32,026 nt of DNA from Phascolarctobacterium sp. (GTDB lineage Bacteria; Bacillota; Negativicutes; Acidaminococcales; Acidaminococcaceae). Position 1 is the stretch's first letter. Each line of letters opens with the position of its first letter. Both the position numbers and the translations under genes were made by a program. The notes below the pieces were generated by a model. That model did no database searches. It was given only the letters and a program-made list of their open reading frames with translations, and was not told the DNA's origin. Positions 24,614 to 32,026 of the stretch are shown piece by piece. The stretch is from the NCBI GenBank assembly GCA_021203775.1, contig JAJQAO010000029.1:1-32026 (forward strand), written 5' to 3'.

Positions 24614-24862
24614 ATGACTGATAAAAAAGTTGTAAAAGATATGAAATTTGAAGAAGCGCTTGCCGAACTGGAAAAGCATGTAGAAATGCTGGAAAGTGGA
24701 GGGCTTACGCTTGATGAGTCCGTTGAGGCTTTCAAATACGGAATTGAACTTAGCAAAATATGCGCAGATAAGCTGAATACTGCAAGACAGGAAGTTGAAA
24801 AAATCGTTACTGTAACAAGTAATGACTATAAGCTAGAGCCTTTTCAGGATTTGGAGGATTGA
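24614..24862 (+). CDS. xseB: Exodeoxyribonuclease VII small subunit
   Basis: An 82-residue helical protein that binds the XseA coiled coil in several copies to form ExoVII. FEEALAELEKHVEMLESGGLTLDESVEAFKYG matches the family consensus closely. It begins two bases after xseA and ends directly at the ispA start, in the standard xseA-xseB-ispA order. Confidence 0.95.
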   Translation: MTDKKVVKDMKFEEALAELEKHVEMLESGGLTLDESVEAFKYGIELSKICADKLNTARQEVEKIVTVTSNDYKLEPFQDLED

Positions 24863-25738
24863 ATGGATTTTAAAGTCTATTACGATGCCAGAAAAAAATT
24901 AATTGAGGATTTTTTGGAAAAACGCATGGCTAAAAAAGGTATCTCTAAGGTTGATGATGCTATGGCTTACAGTCTTCTTGCAGGAGGAAAGCGCATACGT
25001 CCAATTATCCTTATGTCTACTGCGGAGGCACTAGGTAAGAAAGGTTATAATTATCTTCCTGTAGCCTGCGGTCTTGAGATGATTCATACCTATTCCCTTA
25101 TTCACGATGATCTGCCGTGCATGGATAATGATGACTACCGCCGGGGCCGACCCACAAATCATAAGATATATGGGGAGGCTATGGCAGTTCTTGCAGGGGA
25201 TGGACTTCTCACACTTGCATTTGAAGTAATGCTGGAGCAGAAAAATGTTGACCACGAAGCTTTAATAGAAACGGTCAGGGAAATAGCCATGTGCGCTGGT
25301 AATTTTGGGATGGTTGGCGGACAGGGACTTGACATTGAATATGAAGGAAAGCAGGTTTCTGCAGAAGACCTCCGCCGTATGCATACAGGAAAAACAGGAG
25401 CACTATTTATTGCTGCTGTAAGAGGAGGTGCGAGACTTGCAGGAGCTACGCCAGAGCAGCTTATAGCACTTACTAGATTTGCGGATCTTTTGGGGCTGGC
25501 TTTCCAGATTACGGATGATATTCTTGATGTGGAAGGCGATGCAGACGAACTTGGTAAACCAATAGGCAGCGACGAGAAGAATCATAAATCAACTTATGTT
25601 AGCATCTATACACTTGATGTAGCAAAGGAGATGGCTATGAAAACTACAACCGAGGCATTGCAGTGTCTGGGAATGTTTGGTGATAATGCAAAACCTTTGC
25701 GTGAAATAACACGTATGATGTGCAATCGGAGGAGTTAA
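24863..25738 (+). CDS. ispA: Polyprenyl (farnesyl/geranylgeranyl) diphosphate synthase
   Basis: Condenses isopentenyl diphosphate with allylic diphosphates to form short-chain prenyl diphosphates for quinone and undecaprenyl synthesis. The 291-residue protein has the first aspartate-rich motif DDLPCMD (82-88) in HDDLPCMDNDDYRRGRP and the second in QITDDILD (around 215-222). Both are needed for Mg2+ binding. GGAGG overlaps the end of xseB and the ATG abuts the xseB stop. Chain length (C15 or C20) cannot be fixed from sequence alone. dxs follows, so two isoprenoid steps are adjacent. Confidence 0.94.
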   Translation: MDFKVYYDARKKLIEDFLEKRMAKKGISKVDDAMAYSLLAGGKRIRPIILMSTAEALGKKGYNYLPVACGLEMIHTYSLIHDDLPCMDNDDYRRGRPTNHKIYGEAMAVLAGDGLLTLAFEVMLEQKNVDHEALIETVREIAMCAGNFGMVGGQGLDIEYEGKQVSAEDLRRMHTGKTGALFIAAVRGGARLAGATPEQLIALTRFADLLGLAFQITDDILDVEGDADELGKPIGSDEKNHKSTYVSIYTLDVAKEMAMKTTTEALQCLGMFGDNAKPLREITRMMCNRRS

Positions 25739-25739
25739 G

Positions 25740-27632
25740 TTGGGCGAACATCCATTAGCAAAAAGGAAATTAATTGATGATATAAATTCACCTGATGATA
25801 TAAAAAAACTGACAAATGAGCAAATAATACAGCTGGCTAGTGAGATTAGAGAAATGCTAATTCAAGTAGTTTCTAGGAATGGAGGGCATTTGGCGCCTAA
25901 TCTTGGGGTTGTGGAACTTACACTCGCTTTGCATAAAGTATTTTCAACGCCGAAGGATAAAATAATTTTTGATGTGGGGCACCAGTCATATATCCATAAA
26001 ATCATTACTGGTAGGCGCAAGAAATTCAATACCCTCCGGCAGTACGGAGGCATTTCTGGATTTCCGAAAATAAGTGAAAGCAAACATGATGCTTTCGGAA
26101 CAGGGCATTCCAGTACGTCTATTTCAGCAGCACTAGGTATGGCAATTGCTCGTGATTTACAGCATGAAGATTACAATGTAGTTGCTGTTATAGGCGATGG
26201 TTCAATGACGGGTGGGATGGCTTTTGAAGCGCTGAATAATGCTGGCAATCTGCATAAAAAATTGATGGTTGTTTTAAATGATAATGAAATGTCCATATCA
26301 AAAAATGTAGGTGCCATGTCAGAGTATCTTTACCGTTTGCGTACAGGAGAAATTTATACCAAAATTAAGGGAGACTTTGAAGGATGGCTGAAAAGTATGA
26401 ATTTTGGCCAAGATGTGCTTAAAGTCATCCAACGCGTCAAGGGCAGCGTTAAATATCTTATGGTACCTATGTCTGTTTTTGAGGAACTAGGATTCACGTA
26501 TCTAGGTCCAATTGATGGGCACGACTATAATGGTATGGTGGGGCTGTTTGAAACTGCCAAACGTATAAATGGTCCTGTATTGGTTCACGTTCTCACCCAG
26601 AAAGGCAGGGGATATAAACCTGCCGAGGAAAATCCCAATAAATTTCATGGTACGGGGCCTTTTGATATAGCAACAGGGAAAAAGATAGGACTGAATAATT
26701 CTCCGCCAACATATACAGAAGTATTTGGAGAAACAATTGTCAGAATGGCATCCACAGACGAAAAAATAGTTGCCATTACGGCTGCAATGCCTGATGGGAC
26801 AGGCCTTACCTCATTTGCAGAAAAATATCCTGAAAGATTTTTTGATGTAGGCATAGCAGAACAGCATGCGGCTACAGCAGCAGCAGGAATGGCGGTAGCA
26901 GGACTGAAGCCTGTTGTCGCTGTTTATTCAACATTCCTTCAAAGGGCATATGATTCTATTATGCATGATATCTGTATGCAGAATCTGCATGTAACTTTTT
27001 GTCTTGACCGTGCTGGTTTTGTAGGTGATGACGGCTATACACATCATGGGGTTTTTGATTATGCTTATTTGCGTTCTATGCCGAATATGATGATCATGGC
27101 GCCAAAAGATGAAAATGAGTTGCGACACATGTTGTTTACGGCTATTAATCATACTGGGCCAGTAGCTTTACGTTATCCAAGAGCATATGGAATTGGAGTT
27201 GATATTGATGAGACTATCCATGCAATCACTTTGGGTAAAGCTGAAGTTATAAAATATGGATCTGATATTTCTATCTGGGCAATTGGTACTATGGTGGAGA
27301 TAGCTGTAAAAGTGGCTGAAAAACTGGCAACTGATAATATTACTGCAACAGTCGTAAATATGCGTTTTGTAAAGCCGCTTGATAAAGATCTCCTTCTTGA
27401 ACATGCAGCAAAGTATAAAACAATTGCTGTTTTAGAGGAAGGGGCGGTTTCAGGAGGAGCAGGGAGTGTTGTGCTTGAGACCATAAATGAATCGAAATAT
27501 AGTCCCAAAGTACTCCTCTTCGGTATTCCAGATAAATTCGTAGGACATGGCCCTAGGGAACAACTGCTAAAGGATATTGGTATGGATGTTAATAACATTG
27601 CTAATAAAATAAAGGGTGAAAAATTTGACTAA
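25740..27632 (+). CDS. dxs: 1-deoxy-D-xylulose-5-phosphate synthase
   Basis: First step of the MEP pathway: condenses pyruvate and glyceraldehyde 3-phosphate with thiamine diphosphate. The 630-residue length is normal. The ThDP site includes GDGSMTGGMAFEALNNAG and LNDNEMSISKNVG. The N-terminal GGHLAPNLGVVELTLALH and FDVGHQSYIHKIITGR blocks, the central DVGIAEQHAATAAAGMA and DRAGFVGDDGYTHHGVFD are all diagnostic. The start is TTG with GGAGGAG five bases upstream, and it lies one base after the ispA stop. The 3' end overlaps the probable tlyA start. Confidence 0.97.
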   Translation: MGEHPLAKRKLIDDINSPDDIKKLTNEQIIQLASEIREMLIQVVSRNGGHLAPNLGVVELTLALHKVFSTPKDKIIFDVGHQSYIHKIITGRRKKFNTLRQYGGISGFPKISESKHDAFGTGHSSTSISAALGMAIARDLQHEDYNVVAVIGDGSMTGGMAFEALNNAGNLHKKLMVVLNDNEMSISKNVGAMSEYLYRLRTGEIYTKIKGDFEGWLKSMNFGQDVLKVIQRVKGSVKYLMVPMSVFEELGFTYLGPIDGHDYNGMVGLFETAKRINGPVLVHVLTQKGRGYKPAEENPNKFHGTGPFDIATGKKIGLNNSPPTYTEVFGETIVRMASTDEKIVAITAAMPDGTGLTSFAEKYPERFFDVGIAEQHAATAAAGMAVAGLKPVVAVYSTFLQRAYDSIMHDICMQNLHVTFCLDRAGFVGDDGYTHHGVFDYAYLRSMPNMMIMAPKDENELRHMLFTAINHTGPVALRYPRAYGIGVDIDETIHAITLGKAEVIKYGSDISIWAIGTMVEIAVKVAEKLATDNITATVVNMRFVKPLDKDLLLEHAAKYKTIAVLEEGAVSGGAGSVVLETINESKYSPKVLLFGIPDKFVGHGPREQLLKDIGMDVNNIANKIKGEKFD

Positions 27633-28434
27633 ACAGCGTCTTGATGTACTTCTTGTCGAAAGAGGACTCTATGAAAGCAGAACTAAGGCCCAATCTGCTG
27701 TTATGGCAGGAGAAATATTAGTAAATGATCAGAAAATAGACAAACCAGGCACACAGGTAGAGGATACTGTCAATATAAGGATCTTAGGAAACAAGATTGC
27801 CTATGTAAGTCGTGGCGGACTCAAATTAGAAAAGGCTCTTCGGGTATTTCCAGTCAACCTTGAAGGGAAAGTACTTGCCGATATAGGCGCATCAACGGGA
27901 GGATTTACCGACTGTGCATTGCAAAATGGAGCTGATAAGGTATTCGCGATAGATGTCGGATATGGACAGCTTGCTTGGAAGCTTCGAAGTGACGTGCGGG
28001 TAGTTAACATGGAGCGTACTAATGCAAGATACATGGATTCTGAAAAAATAGGGAAAGTGGACGGAGTGCTCATTGATGTGTCATTTATTTCACTTGATAA
28101 AGTTTTGCCTACAGCGAAAAAACTACTAAAACCCAGAGGGTTTGTAATAGCTCTTATAAAACCACAGTTTGAGGCAGGTAGGGATAATGTTGGGAAAAAA
28201 GGCGTTGTACACCATTCGGCAGTCCACAAAAGCGTTATAAAAAACATTATTGCTTTTGCGGGAAATGAGGATTTTGGGATTAAAGGGCTTGATTTTTCGC
28301 CAGTCAAAGGGCCAGAAGGTAATATTGAATATCTGCTGTACCTTGTTTTGGGCAGTGAAAGTAACTTTATTGATATAGACAATATTGTTCAGCGCAGTCA
28401 CGTTGAACTTAAAAAACGTATTAGCGAGGAGTAA
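27625..28434 (+). CDS. tlyA: TlyA family rRNA (cytidine-2'-O)-methyltransferase
   Basis: A 269-residue protein with an N-terminal S4 RNA-binding domain (RLDVLLVERGLYESRTKAQ...) and a FtsJ-like SAM-dependent methyltransferase domain, seen as ADIGASTGGFTDCALQNGA and FAIDVGYGQLAWKLR. Mycobacterial TlyA methylates 16S and 23S rRNA; the B. subtilis counterpart is YqxC. Hemolysin was an older name. The ORF track begins at GTG 27616, which has no Shine-Dalgarno site. TTG 27625 lies six bases after AAAGGGTGA and gives the typical start (M)TKQRLDVLL, so I prefer it. Either start overlaps dxs. Confidence 0.92.
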   Translation: MTKQRLDVLLVERGLYESRTKAQSAVMAGEILVNDQKIDKPGTQVEDTVNIRILGNKIAYVSRGGLKLEKALRVFPVNLEGKVLADIGASTGGFTDCALQNGADKVFAIDVGYGQLAWKLRSDVRVVNMERTNARYMDSEKIGKVDGVLIDVSFISLDKVLPTAKKLLKPRGFVIALIKPQFEAGRDNVGKKGVVHHSAVHKSVIKNIIAFAGNEDFGIKGLDFSPVKGPEGNIEYLLYLVLGSESNFIDIDNIVQRSHVELKKRISEE

Positions 28435-29283
28435 ATGAAAAAACTAGGAATTTTCCCGCATATGGGGAAGGAAAAAGTGTGTACAAATCTTATAGGGTTC
28501 ATAAAGTTATGCCGTGAAAACAAAATTGAGCCGTACATATTCAGTGAACTATGTGAGGAATATGGTTGTGAGGGCTATAATCCTAATGACAGAAAAAGCC
28601 TAAAAAAATTGGATGCTGCGGTTTCTTTAGGTGGGGATGGGACCTTTCTTAAAATGGCGCGACATATAGCTCCACTTGGAATTCCAGGATTTGGAATCAA
28701 TTTTGGGAAGCTGGGTTTTTTGGCGGAAATAGATTTCCAAGGGATCAAAAAAGCGATTGCCAGACTTGGGGAAGAAAAATATATAATCGAAAACCGCAGT
28801 CTTCTTCGAGCAGATCTTTTTAAGAAGGGGCGCTGTGCTGTAACGGTTGATGCATTAAATGATTTTGTGCTGACAAAGGGAACTTTTGGTAAGATGGCTC
28901 ATATACGGCTTTATATTAATGGCAAACCCTCAGGCTTTTACGCTGCTGACGGGATTATAGTAGCTACAGCTACAGGGTCCACAGGATATTCGCTTTCTGC
29001 TGGAGGTCCTCTGGTACAGCCGGAACTTGATATAAGCATAATCACACCCATATGTGCACATTCGCTTACGGCAAGAGCACTTGTTATCCCAATGTCTGAA
29101 ACGATAGAGCTTGATCCTGGTGATGAAGATATGGTACTTGCCGCAGATGGAGAGAATGCCGCAGAAGTCAAATCAGGTACTTACGTGCGCATTTCAAAAA
29201 GCCCCTATAAAATGCAGTTTATAAGGCTTACTGGACGTGACTACTACCAGACTTGGCAGCAGAAACTGATGCGAAATCTATAG
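28435..29283 (+). CDS. nadK: NAD kinase
   Basis: Phosphorylates NAD to NADP. The 282-residue protein has the GGDG motif (66-69) in SLGGDGTFLKMAR, GINFGKLGFLAE, DALNDFVL, and the NAD-binding block DGIIVATATGSTGYSLSAGGP. CGAGGAG in the end of tlyA serves as its ribosome binding site, and the ATG follows the tlyA stop immediately. The order tlyA-nadK-argR-recN is the same as in B. subtilis yqxC-ppnK-ahrC-recN. Confidence 0.96.
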   Translation: MKKLGIFPHMGKEKVCTNLIGFIKLCRENKIEPYIFSELCEEYGCEGYNPNDRKSLKKLDAAVSLGGDGTFLKMARHIAPLGIPGFGINFGKLGFLAEIDFQGIKKAIARLGEEKYIIENRSLLRADLFKKGRCAVTVDALNDFVLTKGTFGKMAHIRLYINGKPSGFYAADGIIVATATGSTGYSLSAGGPLVQPELDISIITPICAHSLTARALVIPMSETIELDPGDEDMVLAADGENAAEVKSGTYVRISKSPYKMQFIRLTGRDYYQTWQQKLMRNL

Positions 29284-29297
29284 GTGGGGTGATATAT

Positions 29298-29747
29298 GTG
29301 AAAGTAACGAGACATGCCAAAATTAAAGAAATTATTGATAATAATAATATCGAAACCCAGGAAGATTTAGCAGCAGCTCTGCACAGGGAAGGAATTAATG
29401 TCACACAGGCTACGGTTTCTCGCGATATTAAGGAACTAATGCTGGTAAAGGAACCTGATGCAGATGGCAATTATCGTTATACTTATCCGAAAAATCATAG
29501 TGAAATGCTGACTTCTGGACGGCTTGAGAAGACTTTCCGAAACTCCATTCTCAGTATCAAAGCATCTGAATCTTTAGTAATAGTGCATACTCTACCTGGG
29601 GCAGGTCAAGCAGTGGCTTATGCAATAGATTACATGAAATGGCCAGAAATATTAGGAACTATTGCAGGTGATGATACTGTTTTTGTGGCTCCAGATAAGA
29701 GGGTAAATATACCTGTTTTGATTGAGCGGATTAAAGAACATATCTGA
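29298..29747 (+). CDS. argR: Arginine repressor ArgR/AhrC
   Basis: An arginine-responsive repressor of arginine biosynthesis and activator of catabolism, usually hexameric. The 149-residue protein has an N-terminal winged-helix DNA-binding domain (VTQATVSRDIKELMLVK) and a C-terminal arginine-binding domain (GAGQAVAYAIDYMKW, GTIAGDDTVFVAP). The ORF track begins at TTG 29253 inside nadK. AGGTGGGGTGA at 29282-29292 points to GTG 29298. The nearby ATG at 29295 is in a different frame and is followed at once by TGA. No obvious ARG box was found next to it. Confidence 0.95.
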   Translation: MKVTRHAKIKEIIDNNNIETQEDLAAALHREGINVTQATVSRDIKELMLVKEPDADGNYRYTYPKNHSEMLTSGRLEKTFRNSILSIKASESLVIVHTLPGAGQAVAYAIDYMKWPEILGTIAGDDTVFVAPDKRVNIPVLIERIKEHI

Positions 29748-29757
29748 GGTGTAAAAA

Positions 29758-31446
29758 ATGCTACAATCATTGCATGTTCATAATTTTGCACTACTAGAAG
29801 ATGCATCAGTCGATTTTTCGTCGGGATTTAATGTTTTTACAGGAGAAACTGGAGCAGGAAAATCAATTCTTATTGATGCTTTTGGTACTGTACTTGGCAG
29901 CAGGGCTTCTGTAGATTATATTCGTAACGGTACAGATGAGTTCTGGGTACAGGCTGTTTTTGATATTTCCGGCATACCTGAGCTGAAAACTTATCTTTCT
30001 AGGCAAGGAATGGAAACAGACGAGGAACTATTTTTGAAACGTCAGTTCAATGCTACTGGAAAAAGCAAGGCTTTTGCCAATGGCGTACAGATACCGCTTT
30101 CTATGTTGCGGCAGATTGGAGAATACCTTGTCGATATCCACGGGCAGCATGAAAATCAGGTCCTGTTGCAGGAAGACTCTGCGAGACTTATTACAGATGC
30201 TTTTGGTAGCAGGGAAATTAAAAATAAGGTAGAGTATTATGCCAAATGCTATGAAAATTATCTTTTCGCAAAAAATGAACTTGCAAAACTTACTGCAAGT
30301 AAGGAAAATAGGGAACTATTGCTCGACAGATATAAATGGGAAATTAATGAAATTTTAAATGCAGATTTAAAGCCAGGTGAAAAGGAAGCGTTAGAGGATG
30401 AAAATAATATTCTTCAGAACAGTGAAAAAATTATCAACGCGTTAGGCTCCGCGCATGAACTATTGGACAATGAAAATATGGTGCTAGGACTCCTTGGCAG
30501 GGTGAAAACAAATCTTCAAAATGCTGGTAAATACGATGAAAAGCTACTTGACATAGCGTCAATGGTTGATAGTGCTTGGATTACGCTGGACGATTGCCGT
30601 CAGGAAATAAATAAATATTTATGCGATAGTGATTTTAACAGTGGCAGGATTAATGCAGTACAGGAGAAACTTGATACAATTTCCCGCCTAGAGAAAAAAT
30701 ATGGGGGATCTGTCGTTGCAGTTCTTGCCTATCTTGATGAAACACGGAATAAATATGAAGAACTCTTGAACATTGAAAAAGTCATAGCGCGAATGGAAAA
30801 GGAACTTGCTGTAAATTTTAAACAGTTACAGGATGCTGCAGATAAGCTAAGCGAAGCGCGGAAAGAGTCTGCTGCACGCCTTTCTGATCTTATTACGGAG
30901 CATATCCATGATCTTGCAATGTCAAATGGTATTTTCAATATTACTGTCACACGATCGGATGACTTTGCATTTCATGGGCGCGACGTGGTAAAATTCATGT
31001 TCAGCGCTAATATGGGAGAGCCAGTAAATGAGATGGAAAAAGTAGCTTCTGGAGGAGAACTGTCGCGTATAGCGCTTGCCATAAAGACAGTTATGATGAA
31101 TGCCAACAGTGTGCCTACAATGGTTTTTGATGAAATAGATTCTGGAGTTGGTGGTGTTACGGCGTGGAAAATGGCAGAAAAAATTTCAATAATTTCAAAA
31201 GTGGGGCAGGTAATCTGCCTTACCCATCTGCCGCAGATAGCGGCATTTGCTGACAGACACATATATATAGAAAAACTCAATACCAATGGACGTACGGTTA
31301 CAATACTTACGGCTCTTGATAGGGATGAACGGATTATGGAACTCATGCGTATGGCAGGGGCAGTTAAAAAGAGCAAGGCTGCCTATAACAATGCCAGCGA
31401 ATTATTGTGTGCTGCAGAAGCACGTAAGACTGAGAGGCTATTTTAA
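29758..31446 (+). CDS. recN: DNA repair protein RecN
   Basis: An SMC-like ATPase recruited to DNA double-strand breaks. The 562-residue protein starts with LQSLHVHNFALLEDASVDFSSGFNVFTGETGAGKSILIDAF, which includes Walker A (GETGAGKS). A central region of long helices (about 155-380) forms the coiled coil. The C-terminal half has the ABC signature SGGELSRIALAIK, Walker B MVFDEIDSGVGG and CLTHLPQIAAFAD. GAGGTGT precedes the ATG. In B. subtilis recN is followed by spoIVB and spo0A; here the next gene is a Nudix hydrolase. Confidence 0.96.
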   Translation: MLQSLHVHNFALLEDASVDFSSGFNVFTGETGAGKSILIDAFGTVLGSRASVDYIRNGTDEFWVQAVFDISGIPELKTYLSRQGMETDEELFLKRQFNATGKSKAFANGVQIPLSMLRQIGEYLVDIHGQHENQVLLQEDSARLITDAFGSREIKNKVEYYAKCYENYLFAKNELAKLTASKENRELLLDRYKWEINEILNADLKPGEKEALEDENNILQNSEKIINALGSAHELLDNENMVLGLLGRVKTNLQNAGKYDEKLLDIASMVDSAWITLDDCRQEINKYLCDSDFNSGRINAVQEKLDTISRLEKKYGGSVVAVLAYLDETRNKYEELLNIEKVIARMEKELAVNFKQLQDAADKLSEARKESAARLSDLITEHIHDLAMSNGIFNITVTRSDDFAFHGRDVVKFMFSANMGEPVNEMEKVASGGELSRIALAIKTVMMNANSVPTMVFDEIDSGVGGVTAWKMAEKISIISKVGQVICLTHLPQIAAFADRHIYIEKLNTNGRTVTILTALDRDERIMELMRMAGAVKKSKAAYNNASELLCAAEARKTERLF

Positions 31447-32001
31447 ATGATTTATAAATTTCACGAAAAAGATTTTGAAGAAATCCGCTTAGAAGGCAGG
31501 AAGGTTTTTGAAGGGAATCTTCTGAAAGTGGGTATTGATAAAGCTAAATTGCCTGATGGAAGCATTTCCACCAGGGAATATATACGCCACCCTGGTGCCG
31601 TAGCCATTGTGCCAGTACTTGATGATGGCAGAATAGTGCTGGTAAAACAATACCGCTATCCTTTGGAAACTGTTATGTGGGAAATTCCAGCAGGAAAGCT
31701 TGATCATGAAAATGAAGATCCTGATGAATGTGCAGTACGTGAACTCAGCGAAGAAACGGGTTATAGTGCAGAACACTGGCAGAGGCTTATTTCAATTGCC
31801 ACTACTCCTGGATTCTCAGATGAGATCATTCACCTTTATAAAGCTTGGGGCCTTACTGCATACAAACAGCATACCGACGAAGATGAATTTATCGGCGTGC
31901 AGGCTTTTACAGTGAGAGAAATTATTTCCATGATTAAGGATGGGCATCTTTTTGATGCTAAGAGCCTTTGTGCTCTATATGCCTGTGATTTGCTGAAATA
32001 G
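31447..32001 (+). CDS. Nudix hydrolase, ADP-ribose pyrophosphatase-like
   Basis: A 184-residue Nudix protein, complete within the window. The Nudix box region is AGKLDHENEDPDECAVRELSEETGY, and upstream VAIVPVLDDGRIVLVKQYRYPLE is typical of NudF-type ADP-ribose pyrophosphatases, which split ADP-ribose into AMP and ribose 5-phosphate. The spacing from the box glycine to the first glutamate is six residues, where the standard pattern has five, a one-residue insertion. The REL and EETGY parts, with the metal-binding glutamates, are intact. The ATG follows the recN stop directly, with only a GAGAGG site upstream. Confidence 0.88.
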   Translation: MIYKFHEKDFEEIRLEGRKVFEGNLLKVGIDKAKLPDGSISTREYIRHPGAVAIVPVLDDGRIVLVKQYRYPLETVMWEIPAGKLDHENEDPDECAVRELSEETGYSAEHWQRLISIATTPGFSDEIIHLYKAWGLTAYKQHTDEDEFIGVQAFTVREIISMIKDGHLFDAKSLCALYACDLLK

Positions 32002-32026
32002 TAGCAAATATGTTACTTGTTTTACA

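Noticed and set aside
29253-29297. Upstream TTG start for argR giving a 164-residue protein
   Set aside because: It lies inside nadK without a ribosome binding site, and the added residues are not part of ArgR; GTG 29298 has AGGTGGGGTGA at good spacing.
31999-32026. Imperfect inverted repeat GTAGC...GTTAC followed by T-rich sequence as a terminator after the Nudix gene
   Set aside because: The stem is short, has a mismatch-type pair and runs into the window edge, so it cannot be judged.
1-32026. CRISPR arrays, insertion sequences, prophage genes, toxin-antitoxin pairs, tRNA/rRNA genes
   Set aside because: I searched by eye for regular repeats, transposase motifs, phage genes and cloverleaf tRNAs and saw none; every stretch over about 100 bases is coding or explained by a terminator, promoter or the 6S RNA.

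Overview
The window is a densely packed, moderately AT-rich chromosomal segment. All 31 genes I accept lie on the + strand and encode conserved housekeeping proteins. Gene content, Shine-Dalgarno sites rich in GGAGG, and gene order all point to the Bacillota (Firmicutes). I infer a non-sporulating diderm lineage such as the Negativicutes. The gene order is a condensed form of two Bacillus subtilis neighbourhoods as I remember them: recJ-relA-dtd-hisS-aspS-6S RNA-tcdA-rarA-alaS-ireB-ruvX-mltG-U32, and efp-asp23-nusB-xseAB-ispA-dxs-tlyA-nadK-argR-recN. The spoIIIA operon normally found between efp and asp23, and the spoIVB/spo0A genes normally found after recN, are absent. No mobile elements, CRISPR arrays, tRNA or rRNA genes were seen.

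Layout. (1) 31-7030: a LapA-like membrane protein, recJ, a bifunctional relA, dtd, a metallo-beta-lactamase-fold hydrolase and an AI-2E-family transporter, closed by a terminator at 7038. (2) 7098-10291: hisS-aspS with its own promoter and a strong terminator. (3) 10290-12498: a 6S RNA gene, then tcdA and rarA, with no visible separate promoter for tcdA. (4) 12510-15240: alaS alone, with a near-consensus promoter and a terminator. (5) 15262-16402: ireB-ruvX and a DUF1292 gene with its own promoter and a UUCG-loop terminator. (6) 16447-18911: mltG, a U32 peptidase-family gene and a DUF4911 gene. (7) 18889-20625: an M24 Xaa-Pro peptidase gene and efp, with promoter and terminator. (8) 20660-32001: a probable long operon of 14 genes, asp23-amaP-DUF2273-nusB-(TsaD-like)-xseA-xseB-ispA-dxs-tlyA-nadK-argR-recN-nudix.

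Together the genes cover translation (HisRS, AspRS, AlaRS, EF-P, D-aminoacyl-tRNA deacylase, TcdA), global stress control (Rel, 6S RNA), DNA repair (RecJ, RarA, RuvX, ExoVII, RecN), envelope functions (MltG, IreB, Asp23/AmaP), isoprenoid precursor synthesis (IspA, Dxs), NAD(P) metabolism and arginine regulation. No clearly novel multi-gene defence or metabolic system is evident. The points most worth a second look are the 6S RNA upstream of tcdA, a second TsaD/Kae1-like protein with an intact metal site, a four-cysteine cluster in the DUF1292 protein, an AspRS with a non-discriminating signature, and the loss of sporulation genes from a conserved locus.
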